A stretch of DNA of 64,000 nucleotides from UQRS01 sp050946935 (GTDB taxonomy: Bacteria > Bacillota > Clostridia > Oscillospirales > Acutalibacteraceae). The DNA is taken from positions 19,910 through 83,909 of the forward strand of contig JBMNVR010000008.1 in the NCBI GenBank assembly GCA_050946935.1, read 5' to 3'. The position numbers and the translations under genes were made by a program. Positions within the stretch are counted from its first letter, which is position 1. Each line of letters begins with the position of its first letter. The notes beneath the pieces are model-generated. The model had not been told where the DNA came from. It did not search any database and saw nothing but the letters and a program-made list of their open reading frames with translations. Below are positions 7,931-17,300 of the stretch, piece after piece.

Positions 7931-8451
7931 CCTCCCCCTCGCCGCCTATATGCGGCAACCGGAGGAGATGCCGACAAAAAATATCCGCCATCGGGAATTT
8001 CTATCATTCAACCCCGATTTGGCGGATATTTTTATTGCTTCGCAATAAAAAAACACAATTCTAAACGTCCTCCCCCTCACCGTCTATATGCGGCAACCGG
8101 GGGAGATGCCGACAAAAAAATATCCGCCATCGGGAATTTCTATCATTCAGCCCCGATTTGGCGGATATTTTTATTGCTTCGCAATAAAAAACACAATTCT
8201 AAACGTCCTCCCCCTCGCCGCCTATATGCGGCAACCGGGGGAGATGCCGACAAAAAATATCCGCCATCGGGAATTTCTATCATTCAGCCCCGATTTGGCG
8301 GATATTTTTATTGCTTCGCAATAAAAAAACACAATTCTAAACGTCCTCCCCCTCGCCGCCTATATGCGGCAACCGGGGGGAGATGCCGACAAAAAATATC
8401 CGCCATCGGGAATTTCTATTATTCAGCCCCGATTTGGCGGATATTTTTTAT
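7931..8451. repeat. Four tandem copies of a 138-bp hairpin-rich repeat
   Basis: Copies begin at 7931, 8069, 8207 and 8345 with an exact 138-bp period; the last copy ends near 8451. A decayed partial copy seems to lie just upstream (about 7905-7930). Each unit contains GCCGC-CTATAT-GCGGC, a large stem built from AATATCCGCC...TCGGG and its complement CCCGAT..GGCGGATATT, and ATTGC-TTC-GCAAT (absent from the last copy). The big stem has A/T runs on both sides, so it could terminate transcription on both strands. Frames running through it are by-products of the repeat. The last copy lies directly beyond the rubredoxin stop codon. Confidence 0.95.
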
Positions 8452-8469
8452 GTGCAAATGTGCAGACAC

Positions 8470-8631
8470 TTACGCTTCTTCAGAGAACATGTCTTTGCCT
8501 ACACCACAGACAGGACACACAAAATCTTCCGGAAGATCCTCCCATTTGGTGCCGGGAGCAATTCCGTTATCCGGATCGCCGACCGCTTCATCATACACAT
8601 ATCCACAGACATCGCAAACATATTTTTTCAT
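8470..8631 (-). CDS. Rubredoxin
   Basis: A 53-residue redox protein, MKKYVCDVCGYVYDEAVG... ending in SEEA. Its single Fe(Cys)4 site comes from C6 and C9 (CDVCGY) and C39 and C42 (CPVCG), with the conserved aromatic and DPDNGI segments of classic rubredoxins. It is a cytoplasmic one-electron carrier, in anaerobes usually serving oxygen or peroxide detoxification (rubrerythrin, desulfoferrodoxin, flavodiiron proteins). AAAGGAG lies 7 nt before the ATG, and a promoter sits at 8661-8688. The fourth 138-bp repeat lies just past the stop and probably supplies its terminator. Confidence 0.95.
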   Translation of the reverse strand: MKKYVCDVCGYVYDEAVGDPDNGIAPGTKWEDLPEDFVCPVCGVGKDMFSEEA

Positions 8632-8660
8632 ACATAAACTCCTTTCAAGTTTCTAACTCT

Positions 8661-8688
8661 ATTTTACCCTTTTTTACCCATATTGCAA
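8661..8688 (-). promoter_or_regulatory. Sigma-A-type promoter for rubredoxin
   Basis: On the minus strand TTGCAA (8683-8688) lies 16 nt from TAAAAT (8661-8666). Transcription would start near 8654, about 23 nt before the rubredoxin ATG. Confidence 0.6.
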
Positions 8689-9119
8689 GAGCTTTACAGC
8701 TTGTTACAAAAAGATTTTTTTCCCATCTTTAAACGCCCGAGGCATCATCATCACAAAACGCCGCGATCAACCATTCGCGCAAGGTTATTATACCCACCTT
8801 GCTTTGTGAAAGCCACCGCAATAAAATGATAATTTTGTATTTAGCGCATCCGTGGACGGCCACCTTCTTTTCTGATAAAAATACAAAATGTGTAATTTTC
8901 TACTTTCCAAAGTATCGGGATGATTCGAAAAAAACGCTATATTTTCATCTTGGCGCCATTTCGCTGCACCTTATCAAAAGATCATATTTTCAAGCCAAGG
9001 CCACGACACGCGTGTTCCCCCTTGACATCTGGAGAGAGGAGATGTTTTTTAATCTGAAAAACACGCCCCAATCAAAAAAGCTGATCGGGACGTTCTGATT
9101 TATCATTTTTAAAAAGCAT
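8689..9119. other. Intergenic region without a supported gene
   Basis: AT-rich gap between rubredoxin and the AbrB-type gene, both on the minus strand. A plus-strand frame at 8799-9098 has no ribosome-binding site and no recognisable protein features. A TATAAT on the minus strand near 8787 could be a second, distant rubredoxin promoter, but its -35 region is weak. I see nothing else. Confidence 0.6.
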
Positions 9120-9533
9120 TTATTTCTGAAACTCTTCAAACAGTTTCTTTGCGCAAGAGGCGCAAACAAATTGTTTTTTGAACTGAGACCGGCAACTTTT
9201 CCCACAAAATACACAACCGGGGTCATGTTTTTTTAATATAATACGTGCATCTTCAATATATATATCCAACGCATCCACATCATCCACTATATTAAAAGTC
9301 TTTCGTATGCCTTTGGGAATCACGACACGACCCTGACGGTCAATGGTACGGGGAATGCCCATACCGCTTTCTAAATTTGTCGGATTGAACTTTCGAAGTA
9401 CGATCGCACCATCTTCGGAAAAAAATTCAAATTTATCAACACCATCTGTCATATGAAAAAAATCACGAATCTCTTTCGGTATAACTACTCGGCCAAGTTC
9501 ATCAACATTACAATTTATGCCGATATGTTTCAT
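9120..9533 (-). CDS. AbrB/SpoVT-type regulator with two DNA-binding domains and a cysteine-rich tail
   Basis: A 137-residue transition-state-type regulator. Two swapped-hairpin AbrB domains lie in tandem: VDELGRVVIPKEIRDFF (about 10-48) and IDRQGRVVIPKGIRKTF (about 64-103), each followed by a strand such as IILKK. The tail has a CVFCG...CASC pattern (two CxxC knuckles about 17 apart) that could bind zinc. Ordinary AbrB has one such domain and works as a dimer of dimers; here one chain supplies both halves. The ATG has GGAGGAG upstream. Direct repeats at 9611-9642 are a candidate operator. Targets are unknown. Confidence 0.85.
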   Translation of the reverse strand: MKHIGINCNVDELGRVVIPKEIRDFFHMTDGVDKFEFFSEDGAIVLRKFNPTNLESGMGIPRTIDRQGRVVIPKGIRKTFNIVDDVDALDIYIEDARIILKKHDPGCVFCGKSCRSQFKKQFVCASCAKKLFEEFQK

Positions 9534-9610
9534 ATTCTCCTCCTTTGCAGGATAATCTTTTCAATATATACACGAAACCGCAAACTTTGATAGTTTAATT
9601 TATTATATCA

Positions 9611-9642
9611 CCATAAAATGTAATATCAACCATAAAATGTAA
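9611..9642. repeat. Direct repeat upstream of the AbrB-type gene
   Basis: CCATAAAATGTAA occurs at 9611-9623 and again at 9630-9642, a 19-bp period (nearly two helical turns). It lies about 78 bp upstream of the start codon at 9533, a plausible autoregulatory site. Confidence 0.5.
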
Positions 9643-9735
9643 AAAATAAAATAAGAATTGGAATTTAAGCAAAAAACTGATAATACTTTTCTCGGCTTAC
9701 AGCAACATATAAATACAGTTAAATAAATTGAACTA

Positions 9736-10005
9736 TTTAAAATTAAAGCGTTTCAATGTGAAAAAACGATTATAAACCAGAACATATACGGCATTAACCA
9801 AAAGATATACAGTATACTTTTCCTCATTCTTTATGAAGATAGGTGTAGCAAGAACCGCCCCTATTCCACCGCAGATTCCGGCAAATGACTGGCCGGAAGC
9901 TGCGAAAAAACAAACCCGGATATTTCTTATTCCATATGCAAGGGGCAGACGGTAACCCGCCTGCCCCTTGGGATTTATAATCCATTTACAGAAGGTGAGA
10001 CATTC
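9736..10005 (-). other. In-frame open extension beyond the stop of the large secreted protein
   Basis: Directly after the TAA at 10006-10008 the same frame stays open for 90 codons, to a TAG at 9733-9735. It would encode two hydrophobic stretches, near SFAGICGGIGAVLATPIF and YTVYLLVNAVYVLVY. It has no start codon or ribosome-binding site of its own and crosses the hairpin at 9939-9970. It may be chance, a decayed membrane-protein gene, or a readthrough tail. The rest of the 9534-10005 gap is AT-rich and featureless apart from the direct repeat. Confidence 0.25.
9939..9970 (-). terminator. Hairpin downstream of the large secreted protein
   Basis: The perfect 10-bp arms CAAGGGGCAG (9939-9948) and CTGCCCCTTG (9961-9970) surround a 12-nt loop, about 36 nt past the stop codon. 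No clear T-run follows on the minus strand, so termination efficiency is uncertain. Confidence 0.55.
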
Positions 10006-13000
10006 TTACTCTGCAATCGTAGCAACAACCTCATCCACCGTGCTGAGTACAATGAAGGTCTTTCCATCGAATTCATACTCCAGGTAGAACATAGCGGCAC
10101 GGGTCTTCTCCGCCACAACGTTCTTCAGCCGGAAACCGAAGTTGGTATAAATATCAATGTTATCACCCTCGGCAAAAATCTTCTGACGGATCTCATCCGC
10201 GGAAGCATTTTTGTAATCAGCCAGGGTTTCTCCCTCCATAGCGTAGTACACGCCATAGGATTTGAATTTAATACCCGAAGCATTGATGTCTTCGATCGAA
10301 GTGCTGCTGCCAATCACGATGTTTGCATTCCATGTGATGTCATATCTGCCTTCCATGGCAGAAGAAGCGGTCACCATACCAGTGCTGATTGTGATGTCCA
10401 TCTCTACCGCACGGTTGACCAGGTTTGCAACAGCTTGGTTGATCGCAGCGGCATAACCGTCGACAATCGCCTGGTCAATCTTCTTCAGACCGAGAACAAC
10501 CGCATTTTGCGCATCCTTTACAGCCTGTACGCTGGCGGTGGTGTAAACGTCATTGTCAATGTCGGCCGGGATCGCAGCGATCGCGGCATCCACCAAAGAA
10601 TAATCCGCGTCATCCACCACAAGACCATCAGCATTCAGCTTGCCATACTGGAAGAGAATCTCGGTTTCCGAAACGGAGACCAGATCGCCGACTCCAGCTC
10701 TTTCCGCATCCGAAGCGTTGGCAAAAGCTTCCGCCAGATCGCCGGTGACCGTGTAGTAGGATGCCTCCATCTTGGTAGCATAATCATCCTGATCGGCAAC
10801 GGTTACATCCGGTGCAGCAGAAATCTGATCCACGGTAGTGAAAATGTACGCATTGCCCTGCGGCCCGACATAGTGCTGATAACGGGTATTGCCGCTCGCG
10901 GCAGCCCATTCGCTCTGCGGGAGGCCAAGCGTCAGGCCGTCCCAACGGTTATCCTGACTGTACTTCGCATACGCATAGCGGAAGATGTTCTTATTGGTCT
11001 CGGTATCGTTTGCTCTTTCTTCCGGATGAACAGCAGATTTGTTGGTGGCCGGAACATCTGCGGAACTGGACGGCTCTACAGAATCGTAGGAACGGGTGTC
11101 ATCCCACATAACCTGATAGGTTTTCCCATCCATCTTGAAATACTCGCCGACAGCCAGCGCGCCCTCAAAAGCATAATTCTGGGCAAAGGTGGTATCGACA
11201 CTGAAAGCAATGCCCGGGAACGGAGCGACCGCCATCGTATACCTGTTTCTGTAATCCTGCTTGTTATAGTTATCATCGCTCTGCTCGTTCTTAATATGCC
11301 AGAAGCCGTAATTATCGGTCATCCAGGTATCGTAATCAGAGGTGGTATCCCCGTCGATCTTTCTGCCCTGAGCATACTGATACTTTGTAGCGTCCTCAAT
11401 CGCCGCGCGGGTCGCCGCCCAGATCTCATCCGAGCAGGTATACACCCAGGCGTTCTTGGTGATTTTGTCATTCGCACCAGGACGATCGGCCTTGGCCGTC
11501 CAGACAAAGGCGTCGATAATCGCCTGGTATTCAGAGCGGGCCTCTGCGATCCGGGCGAAATTGGTAACGCGAGCCTGTGCCTCCGACGACAGGGCAGCGT
11601 AAGTATTCTCCGCAGTCGTAATAACCGCCAGGCTCTTATACGTAATGTTGCTCAGATTGTCATAAATGTAATGGACAAGCTCGATAGCCTCGGCCGGATC
11701 GTTGTCATAAATGTTTTTGAGCGCCGCCTCAGCCCCGGTCAGCTTGGTGGCGTCGACACCGGACTGGGCAGTTTCGCTGATCTCATCAAAGCTGGCGCGG
11801 GCCGCTTCGATCTGCGCCTTATGGAAGGCCTGCACGTCTGCGGCAGCGGGAAGCGCGTCGACGATCGCCTGCACACGAGTGATCGCGGCAGAATCGCTCT
11901 CGGTGAAGCCGTCAGCAGTCAGCGTACCGTTGGCAAAAACAACCTCTGTATCCGAAACAGAGACCAGGTCTCCGGCCTTCTCAAAGAAGCTGCTCGTATT
12001 TCCGATAGCGGCAGCCATATCGCCGTTAATCACATAAGCGGAACCATCCAAAGCCGCCTGGAAAGCGGCACTGGTGGTATTCTCATCCACCGTAATGGCC
12101 AGAACATCCGCCATCAGGTCGGTATTGGTGATGATATAAGCATCTCCATCCGGGCCGTAGAACTTCTGATAATAGGTCTTGGTGCCGGAAGCGGCAACGT
12201 TGCCGTCCGGCGCACCGACAGTCTTGCCCTCCCACTTATGCGCCATGCTGTACTGCGCATAAGCATACATGAAGGAGTAGCCCTCGCCGATGGTGGCCTT
12301 AACCGTCTCGTCCTCAGTGGAACCGGGACGGAAGCCCCAACGGGTAATGGCCGTACCGCTGTCGCTGCGGCCGTCGCCGTTGGCATTGGCATATTCCCTG
12401 GTGTCATAGAACTTCATGCCGTTCATATATACCTGATAGGTTTTGCCGTTATACTGGAACGGCTCGCCCAGCGGGCACGGGAAATCCCAAGTCTCCGCCA
12501 CATACGGGTCGACCAGGAAGGCCATACCGGCAAACGGAACAGCCGTCATCGAATACGGCGTCCGGTCATGCATCGGGAACGCAACGTTGTCGTTCGGTCC
12601 TTCGTTCAGTTCCAGACGATAAGCGCCGTCCATCCAGGTGGACATGACCGCCCCATCACCTCCAACATAGGTTTTGCCGTTGGTAAACCCAACGTTATAG
12701 CCGTTGTAGTACCACAGCTTGATTTCGTCAACCATGGCCGCCTTGGTGGCTTCCCACTCTTCCTCGGTCTGATTCGGAACCCATTTGGAAGCGACCTTGC
12801 CGTTCTTGCTCCAAATATTAAGATTCAAAGTCAGGCTGAATCCATCCAGAATCGCCTGATAGGCATCTTTGGCATCGCTAAGGATCTGTCCATAGGAAGC
12901 AAGCGCCGTTTTATCATTTTCGCTCAGCGCGTTCCAGGCCTCTTCAGCGGCAACAATCGCCTTTTCGCTCTTGTAGGTAACCTCACCGATTGCTTTGATC

Positions 13001-13782
13001 GCATCCAGAGCGGCCGTGGCCTTCTCCTTATCCTCTGCGTCGAGGACAAGAATCTGCTTCTCCGCATCGACCAATTTGGCAAGATTCTGCACCGAAGCGC
13101 TCACGGCGCCCAGCGCATCGGCATCCGCACGGGCAGCTTCGACTGCGGCAACGTCATCCGCCGTGATGACGTCCGGCAGAGCGGCGATGGTATTCTCCAC
13201 CGTGACGATGGCCGAATAATCATAGCCCGAAAGCACCAGCTCGGCAACCTGGAAATGACCCGAGCTTCCACCGGCAAAAGTCGAATACACCATCTTATAA
13301 AAGCTGTAGGCAGCCGGCGTATCCACACGGAAATCGTCGTCGTAATAGATTTCGGTCTGATTATAAACCTTATAATCCGAAACCGAATCCAGCACAACCC
13401 ATTCGCTGCCGTCGACCGAGCCCGAGAGGGTCCAGCCGGTGGGCTGACGATTGTTCCAGGCACCGTCGTCATTGGTACCCATGGTATAGGCGGTGATCGT
13501 AACCGGTTCGGTTGTCTGGAATGCAACGGTCACGCCGGCCTCACCCGGCCAGCCGCCCTCCATCTTTGTTGCTAAATCACTGTCAAACAGTTTTTCCGGC
13601 GCACCAAAGCCGGCAGAATCCAAGCTTGTCAAATCGACTTTACTTACCAGATTATCATAGTAAGTGAGTCTCCCCTCACCCAGTGTGCCGGAAGCGGCGA
13701 CAGCCGACAGGGACGCGATCGGCAGCATCGAAACAACCATGCACAAGGCAAGCAAAAGCGCCAGGGATTTTCTTGCTTTCAT
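10006..13782 (-). CDS. Large secreted protein with discoidin-like domain and duplicated ~300-residue domain
   Basis: A 1258-residue exported protein. MKARKSLALLLALCMVVSML...AVAA is a clear signal peptide, and AAGGAGG precedes the ATG at 13782. In order: F5/8 type C-like (carbohydrate-binding) domain about 61-186 (FDSDLATKMEGGW...WTLSGSVDGSEW), alpha-helical FIVAR-like segments, a large domain about 319-620, more helices, a second copy about 767-1050, further helices and a C-terminal beta-rich domain. Paired landmarks in the copies are NGKTYQVYMNG/DGKTYQVMWDD, YAYAQYSMAHKWEGKT/YAYAKYSQDNRWDGLT and FYGPDGDAYIIT/YVGPQGNAYIFT, weakly like LGFP repeats. There is no dockerin, LPXTG or S-layer domain. 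Substrate and function are unknown; surface glycan binding is a guess. Confidence 0.8.
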   Translation of the reverse strand: MKARKSLALLLALCMVVSMLPIASLSAVAASGTLGEGRLTYYDNLVSKVDLTSLDSAGFGAPEKLFDSDLATKMEGGWPGEAGVTVAFQTTEPVTITAYTMGTNDDGAWNNRQPTGWTLSGSVDGSEWVVLDSVSDYKVYNQTEIYYDDDFRVDTPAAYSFYKMVYSTFAGGSSGHFQVAELVLSGYDYSAIVTVENTIAALPDVITADDVAAVEAARADADALGAVSASVQNLAKLVDAEKQILVLDAEDKEKATAALDAIKAIGEVTYKSEKAIVAAEEAWNALSENDKTALASYGQILSDAKDAYQAILDGFSLTLNLNIWSKNGKVASKWVPNQTEEEWEATKAAMVDEIKLWYYNGYNVGFTNGKTYVGGDGAVMSTWMDGAYRLELNEGPNDNVAFPMHDRTPYSMTAVPFAGMAFLVDPYVAETWDFPCPLGEPFQYNGKTYQVYMNGMKFYDTREYANANGDGRSDSGTAITRWGFRPGSTEDETVKATIGEGYSFMYAYAQYSMAHKWEGKTVGAPDGNVAASGTKTYYQKFYGPDGDAYIITNTDLMADVLAITVDENTTSAAFQAALDGSAYVINGDMAAAIGNTSSFFEKAGDLVSVSDTEVVFANGTLTADGFTESDSAAITRVQAIVDALPAAADVQAFHKAQIEAARASFDEISETAQSGVDATKLTGAEAALKNIYDNDPAEAIELVHYIYDNLSNITYKSLAVITTAENTYAALSSEAQARVTNFARIAEARSEYQAIIDAFVWTAKADRPGANDKITKNAWVYTCSDEIWAATRAAIEDATKYQYAQGRKIDGDTTSDYDTWMTDNYGFWHIKNEQSDDNYNKQDYRNRYTMAVAPFPGIAFSVDTTFAQNYAFEGALAVGEYFKMDGKTYQVMWDDTRSYDSVEPSSSADVPATNKSAVHPEERANDTETNKNIFRYAYAKYSQDNRWDGLTLGLPQSEWAAASGNTRYQHYVGPQGNAYIFTTVDQISAAPDVTVADQDDYATKMEASYYTVTGDLAEAFANASDAERAGVGDLVSVSETEILFQYGKLNADGLVVDDADYSLVDAAIAAIPADIDNDVYTTASVQAVKDAQNAVVLGLKKIDQAIVDGYAAAINQAVANLVNRAVEMDITISTGMVTASSAMEGRYDITWNANIVIGSSTSIEDINASGIKFKSYGVYYAMEGETLADYKNASADEIRQKIFAEGDNIDIYTNFGFRLKNVVAEKTRAAMFYLEYEFDGKTFIVLSTVDEVVATIAE

Positions 13783-14223
13783 ACTGTGTCTCCTCCTTCT
13801 GATTCTGTCCGACCGCACGATCAGGTTTTGTAACGTTTCAATACAGCCGAACCAGTTCATATTCATTTTAACATATTATCTAAAAATTACTATATGCCAT
13901 TTTAAGAATTATGAAAAATGGCAATAATACTTTAAAGTTTTTTGTACGATCCTGACATTTTGAGTGATAATATAGCTCATTTCCCTTTGCATTACATTAT
14001 CGTTATCAAAAATTAAAATTTTAACAAACTTATGTAAACAGCAAACCATATTCATCACAAAGGCCGAAAAAAACTGTGCGATTTATACACTTGAAAATCG
14101 CGGTCTCCCGATCGGACATCCGCATACCGCACGATCAAAACCGTTTCTGCTTTTCTTTTACCGGTTGCACCATTTTCCTCCCTTCCGGAGACAAAGGGAA
14201 TCCGCAAAATCCGGGAACAAAAA
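13783..14223. other. AT-rich upstream region of the large secreted protein
   Basis: It holds the leader and presumably the promoter of the minus-strand gene at 13782, though I could not pick one clean -35/-10 pair. An inverted repeat, GCCATTTT (13896-13903) with AAAATGGC (13915-13922), is a possible operator or hairpin. A plus-strand frame at 14076-14534 overlaps the GH2 gene and its terminator and looks spurious. Confidence 0.5.
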
Positions 14224-14266
14224 GCGCCGAACCAGGTTGCGCCGGCTGCGCGGCCTGGTTCGGCGC
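14224..14266 (-). terminator. Terminator of the GH2 beta-galactosidase gene
   Basis: The 13-bp arms GCGCCGAACCAGG (14224-14236) and CCTGGTTCGGCGC (14254-14266) enclose a GC-rich inner loop. On the minus strand the hairpin is followed by TTTTTG. Confidence 0.88.
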
Positions 14267-14343
14267 CAATACGCCCGAATATTGCGGGATGCTTTTTCCG
14301 ATTTCAGGCGGACGCATTCCCTGCAGAGATCAACGGTGTCCTC

Positions 14344-17300
14344 TTATAATCCCTGCACAATCTTCTTTCGCAGTTCCACCACATCGGAGACCGACAGGGT
14401 CGCGTCTCCGTCCAGGTTGCCCGCAGCAAACTCCCGCTCTGTCCAGGCGCCGGCCACAATCAGCTTGCGCAGCTCAACCACATCCGAGACGGTCACCTTT
14501 CCGTCGCCGTCCACATCGCCCGCACGGGAGATAACGCTTCCGCCTTCGCTTGTGTATTCATCGGCATCGTACCAGAATACAACCTCGGACGAGCTGGGAT
14601 TCACCGCGGCATTTTTCCCGGCGAGATCGGCGTCATAACGGGCTTTGATCTCCGCCTCGCTCAAAGCGCGGCTCATCACATGTGCCGCCGCCATCGAGCC
14701 GCGGAGCTGTTTGCTCGCGTTTCCGGGATCATAGCACTTACCAATGCCCAGCGGATAGCTGCCGCTGTTGATCGAAGCCGACAGGCTCTTGCTCCCGACC
14801 AGATTTCCGTTGACATAGAGGCACATCATGCTTCCATCATAGGTCGCGGCGATATGACTCCATTTTCCGGCTGTGAAATCCTTCGGGAAGGGGACGTCGA
14901 TAACCTGCCACCCGCCTGAATAGATATAATACTCCAGCCCGGTGGAGGTAGTCTTGATGCTGACCTGATTATCCCCCTTCATAATAAAGGCGTTGTCAGC
15001 CGAAAGATCGCTGGGATTTACCCAAACCTCCATAGTGAAGCGGGCGCTGCCCGACAGGGCTGCATTGACCTTTCCATCGTCGTCCGGCACCTGGAAATAT
15101 CCTTTAAAGGCATAGCCCAGGGGAGAGGTCGCATCCTCATAAATCGTCGCCGTTTCGGTGATTTCAGCATCCCGGCCGGCGGCGCTTTGATCCGTGATAT
15201 AGGCCTTCGCGCCATAGAGGGTGTATACCTTCTCCTCAGCCGCAGTCAGCACATCCAGTTTGGTGACCAGCGCCCGCTGGGCGGCGGTCAGCCGATTGTA
15301 CTGGGTTCGAACGGCTTCGATATCCTCCAGTTGATTATAGCTGAGAACCACCGACACCGTGTCGATCAGCGCGTCCATCTCGGCCGCGGTCTGCCGATCA
15401 AAGGCGTCCTGATCAAAGCTCTCACTGTCGCGCCAGAGCTTGGAAAGCGCCATCACGTCGTCCGACGCGGTCTTATAAGGCACGATGGTGTAGCTGTAGG
15501 TGTAATCCCGTCCGTCGTTGAGCAGCTTATACTGGTCAAGGGTATCAGGGCCGCAGCTTATGCCGCCCGTTCCTCTCGAGCCATAATCCACATTCAGAAT
15601 GGTATAGTCGGTCTTGGGCATCTGATACACGGTTGCCGCGTCGGCATAATCAGCCGTGGAATAGTGGAGAGCGGACGCCTCCATCTCGCTGTCGCTGACC
15701 ACCATCAGCCCAACCGGGCTGTCAGGATCCTCCAGCGCGATAAAGCGCACCGCCGTCTTGTTGCCGGAGGCCTGCGGCTTCAGATAGGGGTAGAAGGAGT
15801 CAGACACGGTGGATTCATACACACCGATCCGGCCGCCGTACTTCCGGTCGGAGAGGGTTTCCTGCGGACCGTTGCCGTACCAGGTGATCTGCTCATATCC
15901 TTCAGGCAGGGTGATCTCCGCCCCGTAGCGCAGAAGCTGCGGCGCACTCGTGTCAGGATTCAGAGTTGCGGTGACCTCAATCTCTCCTGTGTTATGGATC
16001 ACATATTTCAAAATCTGCTGCGAGCTGTTGCCATACAGATCCAGCACAACCGCCACAGTACAGCTTGCGCCGTCCGCGCTGGTTGACACGTCGCAGGAGG
16101 AAACGGTCATCTTACTGTTTGCCTTTTCCCAGGTGCGGTTATTGTTGATCGTGCCGTTTTTCCAGTCGTTGTCGAGGAGTCCGCGCCAGTAGTTCGGGGT
16201 CGGGCCGGCGGTCATCACCGTCTCCCCCTCGTAGGTGTAGGATTCAATCAGACCGGTAGACTGGTTGAACGCGAGGGTGAAATCGTCGCCCGACAGGGTC
16301 AGGATGCCGTCCTTCTCACTCTGCTGAATGGCCGCCGCACCATCCGACGACGGCGCGGGCAGATTTTCCACCTCCGCCGGGACGCGGAACTGCTCATAGG
16401 CCACCTCGTGCCCAACCCCGGCCCAGAGGGTGTCCTCCTTCAGCCGGACCGAAAGATTGAGATAATATTCGGCGTCCGCCTTGATTTGCACCGGCATTTT
16501 GAAGGGAATGGTCACCGTCGTGCTCTCCCCCGCCGGGCAGGAGAGGTTCAGAATGCCGCTGTCGACAACCTCGCCGTCCTCCAGCAACTCATACACGGTT
16601 TCATAAGCCGAGAGGTCGGTAATGCTTGACTCGTTTGTAATATTGACCTTGTGATTCAGGATGTCGATGGTGTCGGCCGTAAACCACAGCTTCTGATAGA
16701 CGTATTTGACCTCGTACAGCTCATCCTGCACGCTGCGGTCGGCGCCTACCAGGCCGTTTTGGCAGAAATCCCCGTCGTTGATAACGTCGCCCCAGCAGCC
16801 GCCATAGGCATAGTATTTTCCGGCCATGTCGGTATTGCCCTGCTCGGCGTAATAATCATACACGTCGCTCGTCACGCTGCCGGTCGTCGCCTTGCTGTAA
16901 TCCAGCCAGAGCGCCACGTTTCCGTCAGCCGGCTGAATCGCATAGTCTCCCTGGCCGAGATCGGCCTGCATCTGCGCCGAAAGCTCGGCCGCGGTCAGCG
17001 CCCGGTCATATACCCGAACATATGCGTACTTGTTTTCGCCATCCCGCTCGCTCGTATGCTCTTCCTCTATTCCGACGCCAAAAGCATAGTCGCTGGAGGC
17101 GATCTCTCCCGAAATGGTCTTTTCACCCCCGCCGGTGATATTGGTCAGCTCAACCCCGTCACAGTAGAGGCGCATCCGACTCCCGTCGACCACGGCGGCC
17201 AGATGATGCCAGTTCCCGATCCAGTTTTCGGGCATTTCAAAATCATTCTGAATCCAGCTTCCTCCCGCGTAGACATAGAAGGTCAGATTGTTCTCATACG

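Noticed and set aside
7931..8451. CRISPR array
   Set aside because: The 138-bp units are tandem with no unique spacers, are palindrome-rich, and no cas gene is nearby.
8088..8732. Several repeated open frames across the 138-bp repeats
   Set aside because: They arise from repeat periodicity, contain hairpin sequence, and the last one runs antisense through rubredoxin.
8799..9098. 99-codon frame in the rubredoxin-AbrB gap
   Set aside because: No ribosome-binding site, no recognisable composition or family, AT-rich intergenic character.
10435..13575. 1046-codon open frame antisense to the large secreted protein
   Set aside because: It mirrors the codon pattern of the real minus-strand gene, has no ribosome-binding site or recognisable domain, and the opposite strand has a signal peptide and clear domains.
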